A stretch of DNA of 25,817 bases from a virus (IMGVR_UViG_3300030116_005755:1-25817); one strand, 5' to 3'; positions 6,159 through 14,231 are shown, numbered from the stretch's first letter. The notes: generated by a model not told the origin, from the sequence alone. Made by a program: numbers and translations.

Positions 6159-7244
6159 CTAAGAAGCACTGCCTGATGTCATACCACCCAATCTTCGGGC
6201 ATTACCTGATTTGTTTAAGTCTCCGTGATCTGTGGCATTGCCTGTTGTAGCTATCGTAATTCTATCTATGGTATTTAATCCACCATAATAATCATAACCA
6301 CCTGCAAAAACTCCGTATGTATTATCGCTTGTTGCTGCGAGTTGGTATCTACTTACTGTAAGGTCTCCAAAATCTGTAGAGTTTCCAGTTGTTTGAATAG
6401 TTATATAATCAATAGTATTGATCATCATTCCACCACCTGTTACACCTCTTGTATCTCCTGAGGTAGCAGCAGCATAAACTCTATTTGAAACGCCATCACC
6501 AAAATCTGTAGCATCGCCTGTTGTAGCTATAGTAACATAATCCATCGTCAGATTATAAGCAGTTGCAGCAAAAACGCCTCGGGTAGCATCATTCATGCCA
6601 CCTTCCATCTGGTATCTTCCAAGCGTCAAATCGCCAAAATCCGTACCATTTCCTGATGTTTGACCACCCAAAGTAATATATTCAATTTTATTTGTTACAC
6701 TACCAGTATACCCACCTGCAAAAAGCCCACGATCACCATTAGAAAGTGACATATGATCTCTTGTTGCGGCAGTCATGTCTCCAAAATCTGCGGCATCGGC
6801 TGTCGTGGCTATGGTTACAAAATCAATCGTATTTACATGAGTGCTTGTATATCCACCTGCGAAAACTCCATAAGTTGTATCGGAAACTGCTCCTGCGGTT
6901 CTTCTTGAACTAGTCAAATCGCCAAAATCAGACGCATTACCTGTCGAAGTAATATCAAAATAATCTATAATATTTGATGATCCAAAACCTCCAGCATGTA
7001 ATGCTCTTGCACCGTACCATGTTGAAGGTGGAGCAAAAGAAATAGTTTTAAACTCTGAATTAATGTAATGCTTTAGAACACCGTTTCCTGTGTCGTACCA
7101 AAAATCACCGTTTGAAGGTGAACTAGGCTCTGTGCCTGAGGAAGTATAAGTTCGTTCAATTGCATTTCCGCGAATAGTCAATTTATTTGGAAAATCAACT
7201 GCACCGCCTTCATTGTCAAATGTATTTACTTTTATTGTACTCAT
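6159..7244 (-). CDS. Six-bladed kelch-like propeller fibre protein, copy 5 (N-terminal type III)
   Basis: A 361-aa paralog, the shortest of the six. Its N-terminus MSTIKVNTFDNEGGAVDFPN matches the type III domain of copy 6. The linker module is SGTEPSSPSNGDFWYDTGNG followed by YINSEFKTIS. Six blades follow, with phrases such as TYGVFAGGY, NTIDFVTIATT and GNSTDFGDL; the last is altered to GNATDHGDL. The protein ends MTSGSAS. Its ATG overlaps the TGA of copy 4 (ATGA), the only junction in the array made this way. As with the other copies, a receptor-binding or decoration role is inferred from location and fold, not from a known characterised homolog. Confidence 0.75.
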   Translation of the reverse strand: MSTIKVNTFDNEGGAVDFPNKLTIRGNAIERTYTSSGTEPSSPSNGDFWYDTGNGVLKHYINSEFKTISFAPPSTWYGARALHAGGFGSSNIIDYFDITSTGNASDFGDLTSSRRTAGAVSDTTYGVFAGGYTSTHVNTIDFVTIATTADAADFGDMTAATRDHMSLSNGDRGLFAGGYTGSVTNKIEYITLGGQTSGNGTDFGDLTLGRYQMEGGMNDATRGVFAATAYNLTMDYVTIATTGDATDFGDGVSNRVYAAATSGDTRGVTGGGMMINTIDYITIQTTGNSTDFGDLTVSRYQLAATSDNTYGVFAGGYDYYGGLNTIDRITIATTGNATDHGDLNKSGNARRLGGMTSGSAS

Positions 7245-8365
7245 GAAGCTGCTCCTGACATACTTGCCATAGCGTAAGTTGAAGCTAATAAATCACCAAA
7301 GTCAGAAGCATTTCCTGTCGTTGCTATCGTGACTGATTGCAAACTATCACTTGTCGTACCTCCACCAAAAATAGCAGTAGTCGCGTTATTAACCGCTGAC
7401 AATATATGCTGACCGCTTACTAAATCTCCAAAATCTGTGGAATTTCCAGTTGTGTCGGTAGTGATATATTCTATTTGATTTAAAATGCTGCTTGAATTTC
7501 TACCGCCCCCAAACAATCCTCTGGTATCGCCACCTGCACCTGCCATATTCTTTTTCGAACCTAATAAATCACCGAAGTCAGTTGCATTACCTGTTGTCTG
7601 AATAACAACATAATCCATGACATTGTTATAAGCTGTGGAACCTTGACCACCTGCGGTAACTCCCCTTGTGCCATTACTTAATGCTGCAATATTTCTTCTG
7701 GAAACCGTTAAGTCTCCAAAATCTGTAGAATTAGAAGGAGATGCTATTGTGATATATTCAATGTTATTTGAATAATAAGTTCCATCAACACGTTCACCGC
7801 CAAAGTGCAAACCGCGTGTAGCATCAGCCGCAGCCGCCCCTGATTCCATACCAGTTGTTAAATCACCGAAATCGGTTGCGTTTCCAGTTGTTGCGATGGT
7901 GATATATGATATTTCTTCTCTGTCTTGAACTTCATCATTACCTGCAAAAATAATTCCATAAGTTGCATCAGAACAACCTGCCGCACCATAAAAGGAAGCT
8001 AATAAATCTCCAAAGTCGGTGGCATTTCCCGAAGAAGTTATATCAATATATTGAATAACATTTTGTTTTCCAAGAATGCTATTATTGTAACCACCTGCAA
8101 AAACACCTCTATCCCCATACCAAACAGTAGAAGGGTTGACATGAGTAAGCTGCTTAAATTCTCCATTGATATAAGTGTAATATTTGTCATTTGCCGTATC
8201 AAACCAAACATCACCATTTGCAGGAGAACTTGGTTCAGTTCCGCTTGCCGTGTATGCAAAACCTAAAAGACCGCTATCCGAACCACCGCTATTTAATCCA
8301 TACGTGAAATTAGGTGCGCCAGTACCTGCGCTGTCTGTTATCTTTTCAACTTCTACATCACTCAT
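7241..8365 (-). CDS. Six-bladed kelch-like propeller fibre protein, copy 4 (N-terminal type II)
   Basis: A 374-aa paralog. The N-terminus MSDVEVEKITDSAGTGAPNF, with GLNSGGSDSGLLGFAY, is shared with copy 3, including the AGTGxPNF motif that type I copies also have. The module SGTEPSSPANGDVWFDTAND then YINGEFKQLTH precedes the propeller. There are six blades ending NATDFGDL, NATDFGDL, NSTDFGDL, NATDFGDL, NSTDFGDL and NASDFGDL, the most regular set in the array. The protein ends MASMSGAAS. The stop is TGA overlapping the next ATG, rather than TAG. The fold call rests on repeat number and phase. Confidence 0.75.
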   Translation of the reverse strand: MSDVEVEKITDSAGTGAPNFTYGLNSGGSDSGLLGFAYTASGTEPSSPANGDVWFDTANDKYYTYINGEFKQLTHVNPSTVWYGDRGVFAGGYNNSILGKQNVIQYIDITSSGNATDFGDLLASFYGAAGCSDATYGIIFAGNDEVQDREEISYITIATTGNATDFGDLTTGMESGAAAADATRGLHFGGERVDGTYYSNNIEYITIASPSNSTDFGDLTVSRRNIAALSNGTRGVTAGGQGSTAYNNVMDYVVIQTTGNATDFGDLLGSKKNMAGAGGDTRGLFGGGRNSSSILNQIEYITTDTTGNSTDFGDLVSGQHILSAVNNATTAIFGGGTTSDSLQSVTIATTGNASDFGDLLASTYAMASMSGAAS

Positions 8366-8374
8366 TTTATTTTC

Positions 8375-9535
8375 CTAAGAAGGTGAACCAGAACACCCAC
8401 CTGCACCGTCAATTGTTGCCGTATTGTCTCCAAAATCTGTAGCATTACCTGTTGTCTGGATCGTTACGTAATCCATTGTATTTGTATAAGGTGATGCACC
8501 ACCGCTATTAAAGACAGCGTATGTAGCGTCAGCCACAGCGGCTGTTTGTCGCCCTTCTGTAAGGTCACCAAAATCTGTGGCATTTCCTGTCGTTTGGATT
8601 GTTATATAGTCTATTACGTTCTGATAAGAGAATGAAGCACCGCTACCACCTCCCATAACACCGCGAGTTGCGTCTGAAACAGCTCCACCTATATAAAAAC
8701 CCACTGTCATATCGCCAAAGTCCACTGCATCTCCTGCGGAAGCGTATGTTATATATTGTATCGTTTCATCATTTGCAGAATAATAATTATAGCCACCGCA
8801 TATAATACCCCTTGTTAAATCACCGTAAGCACCACCCAGTCGATTGCCTCTGATTAAGTCTCCTCCAAAGTCAGTGGCGTTGCCTGTCGTTGCAATCGTA
8901 ATTTTATCTATATCAGTTTTGTATCTGGCTTCACCACTACCAGATCCGAAACCCATCGCAAATATTCCTAAAGTGCCGTTAGAACATGCTACCGTATCTG
9001 ATTTTGATTGTGTTAAATCTCCAAAATCTGTAGCGTTTCCTGCTGAACTGATTGTGACGTAATCCATTACATTTTGGTATGAGGTGCTTGTATTAACGCT
9101 GCCGCCTCCCCATACGCCTCTAGTTTGATTACTTAGTCCTGATGTAAATTCTCTTGTGACGCTCAAATCACCAAAATCAGTGGCGTCTCCTGTTGTAGTT
9201 ATATCTATCTGATTTATTGTATTTAATGAAGATCCATTATTTGCGGTTTCACCGCCAGCGAATAATCCTCTAGTTCCACTCCAAGCATTTTGAGCCGCAG
9301 CCGCATTTTCATGCGTTATCTGTTTAAACGCACCTGCTACATAATAATATAATTTATCATTTGTGCTATCATACCAAAGATCACCGTTTGCAGGGGAAGA
9401 TGGTTCTGTTCCTGATGAAGTGTATGCCTTGCCGATTAAACCGCTATCAGAACCGCCAGAATTAAGACCGTATGTAAAACTTGGTGCGCCTGTCCCTGCA
9501 CTATCCGTAATTTTTCTTGTTTGAAATTCTGACAT
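8375..9535 (-). CDS. Six-bladed kelch-like propeller fibre protein, copy 3 (N-terminal type II)
   Basis: At 386 aa this is the longest paralog. The N-terminus MSEFQTRKITDSAGTGAPSF, with GLNSGGSDSGLIGKAY, is type II, as in copy 4. After the SGTEPSSPANGDLWYDSTND module there is an extra Ala-rich linker (HENAAAAQNAWSGTRGLFAG) before blade 1. Six blades follow; blade 3 has a one-residue insertion in the signature (NATDFGGDL) and blade 4 reads DAVDFGDM. It ends GCSGSPS. The start ATG follows TAGGAGAATACA, in which the TAG is the stop of copy 2. Confidence 0.75.
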   Translation of the reverse strand: MSEFQTRKITDSAGTGAPSFTYGLNSGGSDSGLIGKAYTSSGTEPSSPANGDLWYDSTNDKLYYYVAGAFKQITHENAAAAQNAWSGTRGLFAGGETANNGSSLNTINQIDITTTGDATDFGDLSVTREFTSGLSNQTRGVWGGGSVNTSTSYQNVMDYVTISSAGNATDFGDLTQSKSDTVACSNGTLGIFAMGFGSGSGEARYKTDIDKITIATTGNATDFGGDLIRGNRLGGAYGDLTRGIICGGYNYYSANDETIQYITYASAGDAVDFGDMTVGFYIGGAVSDATRGVMGGGSGASFSYQNVIDYITIQTTGNATDFGDLTEGRQTAAVADATYAVFNSGGASPYTNTMDYVTIQTTGNATDFGDNTATIDGAGGCSGSPS

Positions 9536-9544
9536 TGTATTCTC

Positions 9545-10678
9545 CTAAGATGGTGACCCTGACCCTGCCATAACTGCCATTGAAGTACCTGCTAAATCGC
9601 CAAAATCACTGGCATTTCCTGTTGTACTAAAAGCCCAATAACTTATAGTATTTACTTCACCTGAGCCGCTTATTCGACCACCCATAGCAACACCTCTGCT
9701 ATAGTTAGAAGTCGCATCAAAATAATCAGGCGAATATGATAGATCACCAAAATCCGCAGCATTACCAGTTGTTTGTATAGTAACATATGACATTGTGTTT
9801 AAGAAAGTATTTGAATTGTAAGACTTACCGCCCATCACTACAAACTTTCCATCCCCACTTGCTGCCGCACAAAATGTATGCATCACACTATCATCACCAA
9901 AATCTGTAGCGTTGCTCGGAGTTGCCATTGTCGTGTATTCTATTGTTTGGTTGACAGAAGTTTTATTACTAGCCCCATGCTCCATTTTGTGGACTGCCCT
10001 TGTTGCATCACCTGCGGATGTTGTTCCTTCTGGACTGACAGTACAATCACCAAAAGCTGAAGCATTGCCTGTTGTGGCTATTGTAACATAATCTATTTTG
10101 CCGTAATTATTTACAAAATTACCACCATGAATAAGCATATATGTTCCATCTGCCACCGCAGAGTTATCCCGACCTGCTTGAATTGTATCGCCAAAATCTG
10201 TGCAATTGCCCAAAGTTGAGGGCGTGACATATTCAAGGGTATTCGTATACGAACCCAACCCTAATTTAAAAATAGTCCTATTATTCGCACCTGCGGCAGT
10301 CCCTTGAGCCGTTGCAGAAGTAGTATCCCCAAAGTCGCTAGCATTTCCTGTTGTTGTAATATCAAAGTAATCAATAGTATTTGAGCTTGAACCGCCTCTT
10401 TCCCCTGCGTGAACCAAGGCTCTGTCTCCATACCATGTGGTAGGAGCGATCCCGATTGTTTCTCTCCACTCACCTGCAATATAAATAAATATCTTTTCGT
10501 TTGTTGTATCCCACCAAATAGAACCATTCTGAGGAGAACTTGGTTCACTAGAACTTGCGTTATATTCACCAACATTTAGCGTAGAAACTGCCGCGCCATT
10601 CATTGTAACCCCATTGGAAAAATTGGGTTTCCCTGTCCCTGCCGCATCTACAATTGTATCAACTTTTATTTCTGGCAT
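9545..10678 (-). CDS. Six-bladed kelch-like propeller fibre protein, copy 2 (N-terminal type I)
   Basis: A 377-aa paralog. The N-terminus MPEIKVDTIVDAAGTGKPNF, with NGVTMNGAAVSTLNVGEYNA, is type I, shared with copy 1. The module SSSEPSSPQNGSIWWDTTNE then YIAGEWRETIGIA links it to the propeller. The six blades are the most diverged of the array: their signatures include NASDFGDT, NCTDFGDT, NASAFGDC and NATDFGDD. It ends MAGSGSPS. Faster change here than in its type I partner may reflect altered binding specificity, but that is inference. Confidence 0.75.
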   Translation of the reverse strand: MPEIKVDTIVDAAGTGKPNFSNGVTMNGAAVSTLNVGEYNASSSEPSSPQNGSIWWDTTNEKIFIYIAGEWRETIGIAPTTWYGDRALVHAGERGGSSSNTIDYFDITTTGNASDFGDTTSATAQGTAAGANNRTIFKLGLGSYTNTLEYVTPSTLGNCTDFGDTIQAGRDNSAVADGTYMLIHGGNFVNNYGKIDYVTIATTGNASAFGDCTVSPEGTTSAGDATRAVHKMEHGASNKTSVNQTIEYTTMATPSNATDFGDDSVMHTFCAAASGDGKFVVMGGKSYNSNTFLNTMSYVTIQTTGNAADFGDLSYSPDYFDATSNYSRGVAMGGRISGSGEVNTISYWAFSTTGNASDFGDLAGTSMAVMAGSGSPS

Positions 10679-10687
10679 TTTTTTCTC

Positions 10688-11818
10688 CTAAGACGCACTA
10701 CCCGAACAAGCACCTGACTCACTGAAATTTGCCACATAATCCCCGAAGTCTGTTGCATTTCCTAAAGTTTGAACTGTTATATAATCCATGACATTATTAT
10801 CACCAGTGCTTGAATTATAGCCATGTGAAAAAACGCCATAAGTAGTATTACTCATTCCGCTTAAAGTTCTTGCGACTGTAAGATCACCGAAATCTGTTGC
10901 GTTGCCTGTTGTCTGAGTTGTAAAATATTGCATGACATTTGTTATAGCACTATTTCCTCTACCACCTGCTACGACACCTCTTGTTGCGTCTGATACACTT
11001 CCAAGCTCATATGCGCCTACTGTAAGGTCACCGAAATCAGTTGTATTCCCAGTTGTTGCATAGGTAATATATTCAGTCGTAACAGCCGATTGAGAAGTAT
11101 AACCACCTGCAATTACGCCTCTAGTTGCATCAGCAAAAGAAGTACCGCCATATAGGCCAGTAGTTACGTCTCCGAAGTCTGTTGCATTGCCAGTAGTTGC
11201 AGGAATAATTTTATCAATTTCATTTGAGTTACTACCACTGTAACCACCTGCAACAATTCCAATTGTGCCATTACAACTTGCCGCATCTGTCCAAGCCTTT
11301 GAGCTTTGCAAATCTCCAAAATCTGTCGCGTTTCCAGCTGTGCTTATAGTAACATAATCAATAATGTTTTTTAGATTACTTAGACTGCTTAGATAACCTC
11401 CAAACCATAAACCCCTTGTTGCATTACTTAATGAACCTATTGATTGTCTTGCTTCTGTAAGATCGCCAAAGTCTGTTGCGTTGCCAGTACTAAGAATAGT
11501 GATATAAGAAATTACGTTAGAGGAAGAACCACCAGTACGACCACCGCCCATTACACCTCTATCACCACCCCAAGTAATACCTCCTGCAATACCGATGGTC
11601 TCTTTCCACTCACCCTCTGCATAGATAAATGTTTTTTCGTTTGCAGTATCCCACCACAAAGCACCATTGCTAGGACTGCTTGGCTCTGATGAACTTTCAG
11701 TATATTCATTAAGGTTAAGAGTAGACGTAGCTGCACTATTGACCGTAATACCATTTTCAAAGTTTGGCTTACCCGTACCTGCCAGATTTACAACTGTATC
11801 TACTTTTAATTCTGTCAT
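10688..11818 (-). CDS. Six-bladed kelch-like propeller fibre protein, copy 1 (N-terminal type I)
   Basis: A 376-aa paralog and the first of the array in transcription order. The N-terminus MTELKVDTVVNLAGTGKPNF, with NGITVNSAATSTLNLNEYTE, is type I. The module SSSEPSSPSNGALWWDTANE then YAEGEWKETIGIA is followed by six blades. A clear consensus is visible: TRGVxAGGY, then NxIDYITIxTT, then GNATDFGDLT. The end is GACSGSAS. Its ATG shares one base with the TAA of the cupredoxin-domain fibre gene (TAATG), so the array is coupled to the main fibre operon. Confidence 0.75.
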   Translation of the reverse strand: MTELKVDTVVNLAGTGKPNFENGITVNSAATSTLNLNEYTESSSEPSSPSNGALWWDTANEKTFIYAEGEWKETIGIAGGITWGGDRGVMGGGRTGGSSSNVISYITILSTGNATDFGDLTEARQSIGSLSNATRGLWFGGYLSSLSNLKNIIDYVTISTAGNATDFGDLQSSKAWTDAASCNGTIGIVAGGYSGSNSNEIDKIIPATTGNATDFGDVTTGLYGGTSFADATRGVIAGGYTSQSAVTTEYITYATTGNTTDFGDLTVGAYELGSVSDATRGVVAGGRGNSAITNVMQYFTTQTTGNATDFGDLTVARTLSGMSNTTYGVFSHGYNSSTGDNNVMDYITVQTLGNATDFGDYVANFSESGACSGSAS

Positions 11819-12924
11819 TAGATTACTGCGTATCTCGCCCCTGATGAAATTGTAATTGTTACACCACTTGCAACGGTCAATGGACCAACCGAGAAAGCGT
11901 TATCTGTTGCTGCGACTGTTACATCCGAGCTGAGTGTCTTTGTGTGACTATTTACAGCACTCAAACCTCCTGATTGATCGGCAAAGCTTAACTGACCCGA
12001 CCCATCAGTTTGCAAAACTTGTGAGGCACTGCCATCTGCCGTAGGAAAAGATAAACCATCTAAAATAATTTTTCCTGTTCCATTTGGTGTAATTGCAATG
12101 TTTCCATTTGATGCTGAGACAATACCGTTGCCGTTCACATCAAGGTCACCACCCAATTGCGGAGTCGTATCAGCCGCTACACTTGCAATCCCACCTGATC
12201 CGCTTTGATCATCTACCCAAGCATAATCACTACCGTTGTAACTTAATATTTGTCCTGAAGATGCACTGCTTAAATTGAGATGTGTATTTACATCACTATC
12301 GGTATAACCTGCATTGCTAACCCATGCATAATCAGAACCATTATAGCTAAGAACTTGACCACTTGATGCGGAACTAAAATTTAAATGAGAGTCTACATCA
12401 CTGTTTCCATAACTTGCCGCAGGTGTGCCGAATGAGATGGTTCCTGATCCGTCCGTCTGTAAAACTTGTGAAGCACTTCCGTCAGACGTTGGGAATGTAA
12501 AAGCACTAGCAAAACTTGCAAAATTTGCATCACCAATCGGTGCAGTTTTAACAAGACCGCCCATGCCGCTATGGTTCGTACAATAGTAATATAAATGATC
12601 TGCCGCGTCTTGCTCTAACGTAACTTCAACATAAGCACCTGACGAACCTGCCGTTCCAACTGTTGTAATCCCTGTCGTAAAGGCTGATCCACCTCCATGC
12701 GTGCCGTTTGATGTTGTGGAAAACGCTAACGGATGTCCACTGTTGCTACTATCAGAATTGTCGAAGCGATAAGTTATACCTTTGGAAAGCGAAACAGTTT
12801 GTTGTTGCGTACCATCCATGTAATATTTGCCACCTGCAACCGTAACCGTTATCGTGGCAACTGCCGCCTTACCAGAAGAATTAATACTAGGCGCAAAGCT
12901 TGCTAAATTTCTGTTTATACTCAT
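11818..12924 (-). CDS. Tail fibre protein with N-terminal cupredoxin-like domain
   Basis: A 368-aa protein. Residues about 24-128 look like a cupredoxin: beta-rich, with GGKYYMDGTQQQTVSLSKGI and TYRFDNSD, then NSGHPLAF (H64) and LYYYCTNHSGMGG (C115, H118, M121). His, Cys, His and Met are the four ligands of type 1 copper sites, and C-x2-H-x2-M is the spacing I remember for amicyanin. The rest is fibre-like: repeated SASQVLQTDGSGxxSF motifs, two copies of SSASSGQ[VI]LSYNGSDYAWV, and the C-terminal GPLTVASGVTITISSGARYAV, an ending typical of phage fibre proteins. Similar domains occur in cyanophage and marine phage structural proteins as I recall. Copper binding is possible but not shown; the fold may serve only as a beta scaffold. 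Confidence 0.75.
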   Translation of the reverse strand: MSINRNLASFAPSINSSGKAAVATITVTVAGGKYYMDGTQQQTVSLSKGITYRFDNSDSSNSGHPLAFSTTSNGTHGGGSAFTTGITTVGTAGSSGAYVEVTLEQDAADHLYYYCTNHSGMGGLVKTAPIGDANFASFASAFTFPTSDGSASQVLQTDGSGTISFGTPAASYGNSDVDSHLNFSSASSGQVLSYNGSDYAWVSNAGYTDSDVNTHLNLSSASSGQILSYNGSDYAWVDDQSGSGGIASVAADTTPQLGGDLDVNGNGIVSASNGNIAITPNGTGKIILDGLSFPTADGSASQVLQTDGSGQLSFADQSGGLSAVNSHTKTLSSDVTVAATDNAFSVGPLTVASGVTITISSGARYAVI

Positions 12925-12933
12925 GACTTTTTC

Positions 12934-13647
12934 CTAAATCGCGTATTGTTGCACTTGTAAGATGTCGCCAGTACTTGCGCCAGAAACTAACGTCACTACG
13001 CTAGTTGATATTGAATAGTCTGTAGTTGGCAGTAATAAAATCCCATTAAGATAAACCGCACTTTTATTTATATTGTAACTGCCAGAGAATGCAGTCTGAC
13101 CGCTTGTTGCGGTAAATTCTGTTGTGGAATAATTTGCAGATGCACCGCCATATTCGACAACCTCTACTATATCACCAGTTGAAGCTCCAGAACCAAGCAC
13201 AACGGCAGTCCCACTTGTCGCTGTAAATGAGCTTGCATCTAATTTTGCGCCATTCATAAACACCAAGATATTGCCTACTGTGTAGTTCACACTGAATGAG
13301 GTTTGTCCTGATGTCGCTGTGAATGCTGTAAAATTATGCGCTGCTCCTGATAAAGTTAGATCAGCCGCACTTGGGCTAATAAATACATAAGCAGAACCAC
13401 TTAAATTGAGTAATGATCCTGTTGAACTACTACTGAGCGTTCTTGTTAGTGTCGTTCCGCTATGCGTGTATGTACCTTGACCTATCTCCCAAGCGGTACC
13501 ATCCTCAATAACGTAACGGACGGTATCCCCATTGGAAATACCGCCATCAGCAAATGTTTGGTAGCCACTCTGAGCAGACCCAAGACTAACTGTTCCTGTT
13601 CCTGTTGTTGAAGTAGCTACCTTGACCCGATCTGCAAATTTTACCAT
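12934..13647 (-). CDS. Tail fibre protein with two C-terminal T7-fibre-like beta repeats
   Basis: A 237-aa protein. Residues 1-100 ([20 protein letters not shown], then [19 protein letters not shown]) form an N-terminal domain common to many phage fibre and minor structural proteins. Residues 106-167 and 177-237 are two copies of one domain. Each starts FTATSGQT[SA]FS, has a VFMNGAKLD or VYLNGILL turn, and ends GASTGDI[VL][EQ]V. This small beta domain is found on many phage fibres. The start ATG lies two bases after the TAA of a 43-aa gene. A structural adsorption role is likely; the binding partner is unknown. Confidence 0.7.
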   Translation of the reverse strand: MVKFADRVKVATSTTGTGTVSLGSAQSGYQTFADGGISNGDTVRYVIEDGTAWEIGQGTYTHSGTTLTRTLSSSSTGSLLNLSGSAYVFISPSAADLTLSGAAHNFTAFTATSGQTSFSVNYTVGNILVFMNGAKLDASSFTATSGTAVVLGSGASTGDIVEVVEYGGASANYSTTEFTATSGQTAFSGSYNINKSAVYLNGILLLPTTDYSISTSVVTLVSGASTGDILQVQQYAI

Positions 13648-13649
13648 CT

Positions 13650-13781
13650 TTACTTGCTTTCGTCTTTGACATCATCTTCTTCGGTTTTTTTCTTCTTTTC
13701 TTTTAACTCAACCGAAAAATCTTTTTCAGCAATTTTTTTACCGTGTTCATCTGAAACGGCACTTAGATTATGATGAACCAT
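13650..13781 (-). CDS. 43-aa Lys/Glu-rich small protein
   Basis: The ATG is at 13781-13779, nine bases after the TAG of the gene at 13791, and the TAA is two bases before the next ATG. The protein [20 protein letters not shown] is followed by a charged tail with a run of lysines ([17 protein letters not shown]). There is no TM or cysteine. It fills the only notable gap in this part of the operon and keeps the spacing of its neighbours, which supports a real gene. It could be a fibre-assembly factor; no family recognised. Confidence 0.6.
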   Translation of the reverse strand: MVHHNLSAVSDEHGKKIAEKDFSVELKEKKKKTEEDDVKDESK

Positions 13782-13790
13782 TTAAAAAAC

Positions 13791-14162
13791 CTATGATGGG
13801 TCTGGAATACCGACCGTAAAAGAAGCAAGGCTGAATGTATTGCCAGAAGTTACTGATTGTGAAGCAGAAAGTGAACCTGTCACTAACAACCTACTGTTGC
13901 TTGTATCTACGATTGCATAATGCGTAACCGTACCTGTTCCTGTGATGCTTCCGTCTGTAATTGCAGCCGCAGTTACTTCACGACCACCGCCTGATCTATC
14001 GGCAGGTGCGCCAATGGAAAGTGAGGTAGAGTTTCCTAAAGCGTATGTTGCGTTTGCTTCTGTGTAGGTTGTAGCCTCTTGTGAAGTCACTACTATTTTA
14101 TTTGCTTCTGTGTCTAAAACGGTCAATCCGTTATCAAACACCCTGTCCGCTATAGTTGCCAT
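13791..14162 (-). CDS. Small virion/fibre-region structural protein, function unknown
   Basis: This 123-aa beta-rich protein begins MATIADRVFDNGLTVLDTEA. It contains TEANATYALGNSTSLSIGAP and GGGREVTAAAITDGSITGTG, then HYAIVDTSNSRLLVTGSLS. I recognise this type from many phage genomes, where it sits beside tail-fibre genes without assigned function. A good ribosome site (ACGGAGAT) lies upstream. It ends in DPS before TAG, recalling the Pro-Ser ends of several neighbours. Confidence 0.65.
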   Translation of the reverse strand: MATIADRVFDNGLTVLDTEANKIVVTSQEATTYTEANATYALGNSTSLSIGAPADRSGGGREVTAAAITDGSITGTGTVTHYAIVDTSNSRLLVTGSLSASQSVTSGNTFSLASFTVGIPDPS

Positions 14163-14231
14163 AATTTAAATCTCCGTTTCAAATTGCATATGCACCTGCA
14201 TCCTACAACATTTTATTTAATAAATGAAGTC
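14163..14231 (-). other. Short intergenic gap within the fibre operon
   Basis: This 69-base AT-rich gap lies between two minus-strand genes. It holds the ribosome site ACGGAGAT for the downstream gene and a weak inverted repeat (ATGCAGGTGCAT) next to TGCATATGCA. No U-tract or convincing -10/-35 pair is seen. It is the longest gap in the fibre region without a gene, so a weak promoter or processing site cannot be excluded. Confidence 0.3.

Larger units (their letters stand above)
5034..11818 (-). repeat. Array of six paralogous genes carrying 36 propeller-blade repeats
   Basis: Six consecutive genes each contain six units of about 48-52 codons marked by the signature GNATDFGDL. On the plus strand this appears as recurring variants of CCAAAATCTGTTGCATT, spaced roughly 140-170 bases apart. 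The units are similar enough at DNA level to support homologous recombination within and between genes. The N-terminal domains fall into pairs: copies 1-2, 3-4 and 5-6. Confidence 0.85.

Noticed and set aside
5034-11818. CRISPR-like regular repeats
   Set aside because: Units are translated, about 150 bases long, with no unrelated spacers between short identical repeats; they are protein blades.
5034-11818. Diversity-generating retroelement with variable fibre repeats
   Set aside because: No reverse transcriptase or template repeat lies in the window, and differences among blades are spread out and not limited to adenine-derived positions as far as I can judge by eye.
13648-14231. Promoter or terminator in the gaps around the small fibre genes
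   Set aside because: One gap holds a 43-aa gene; the other shows only a weak inverted repeat and no clear -10/-35 or U-tract.
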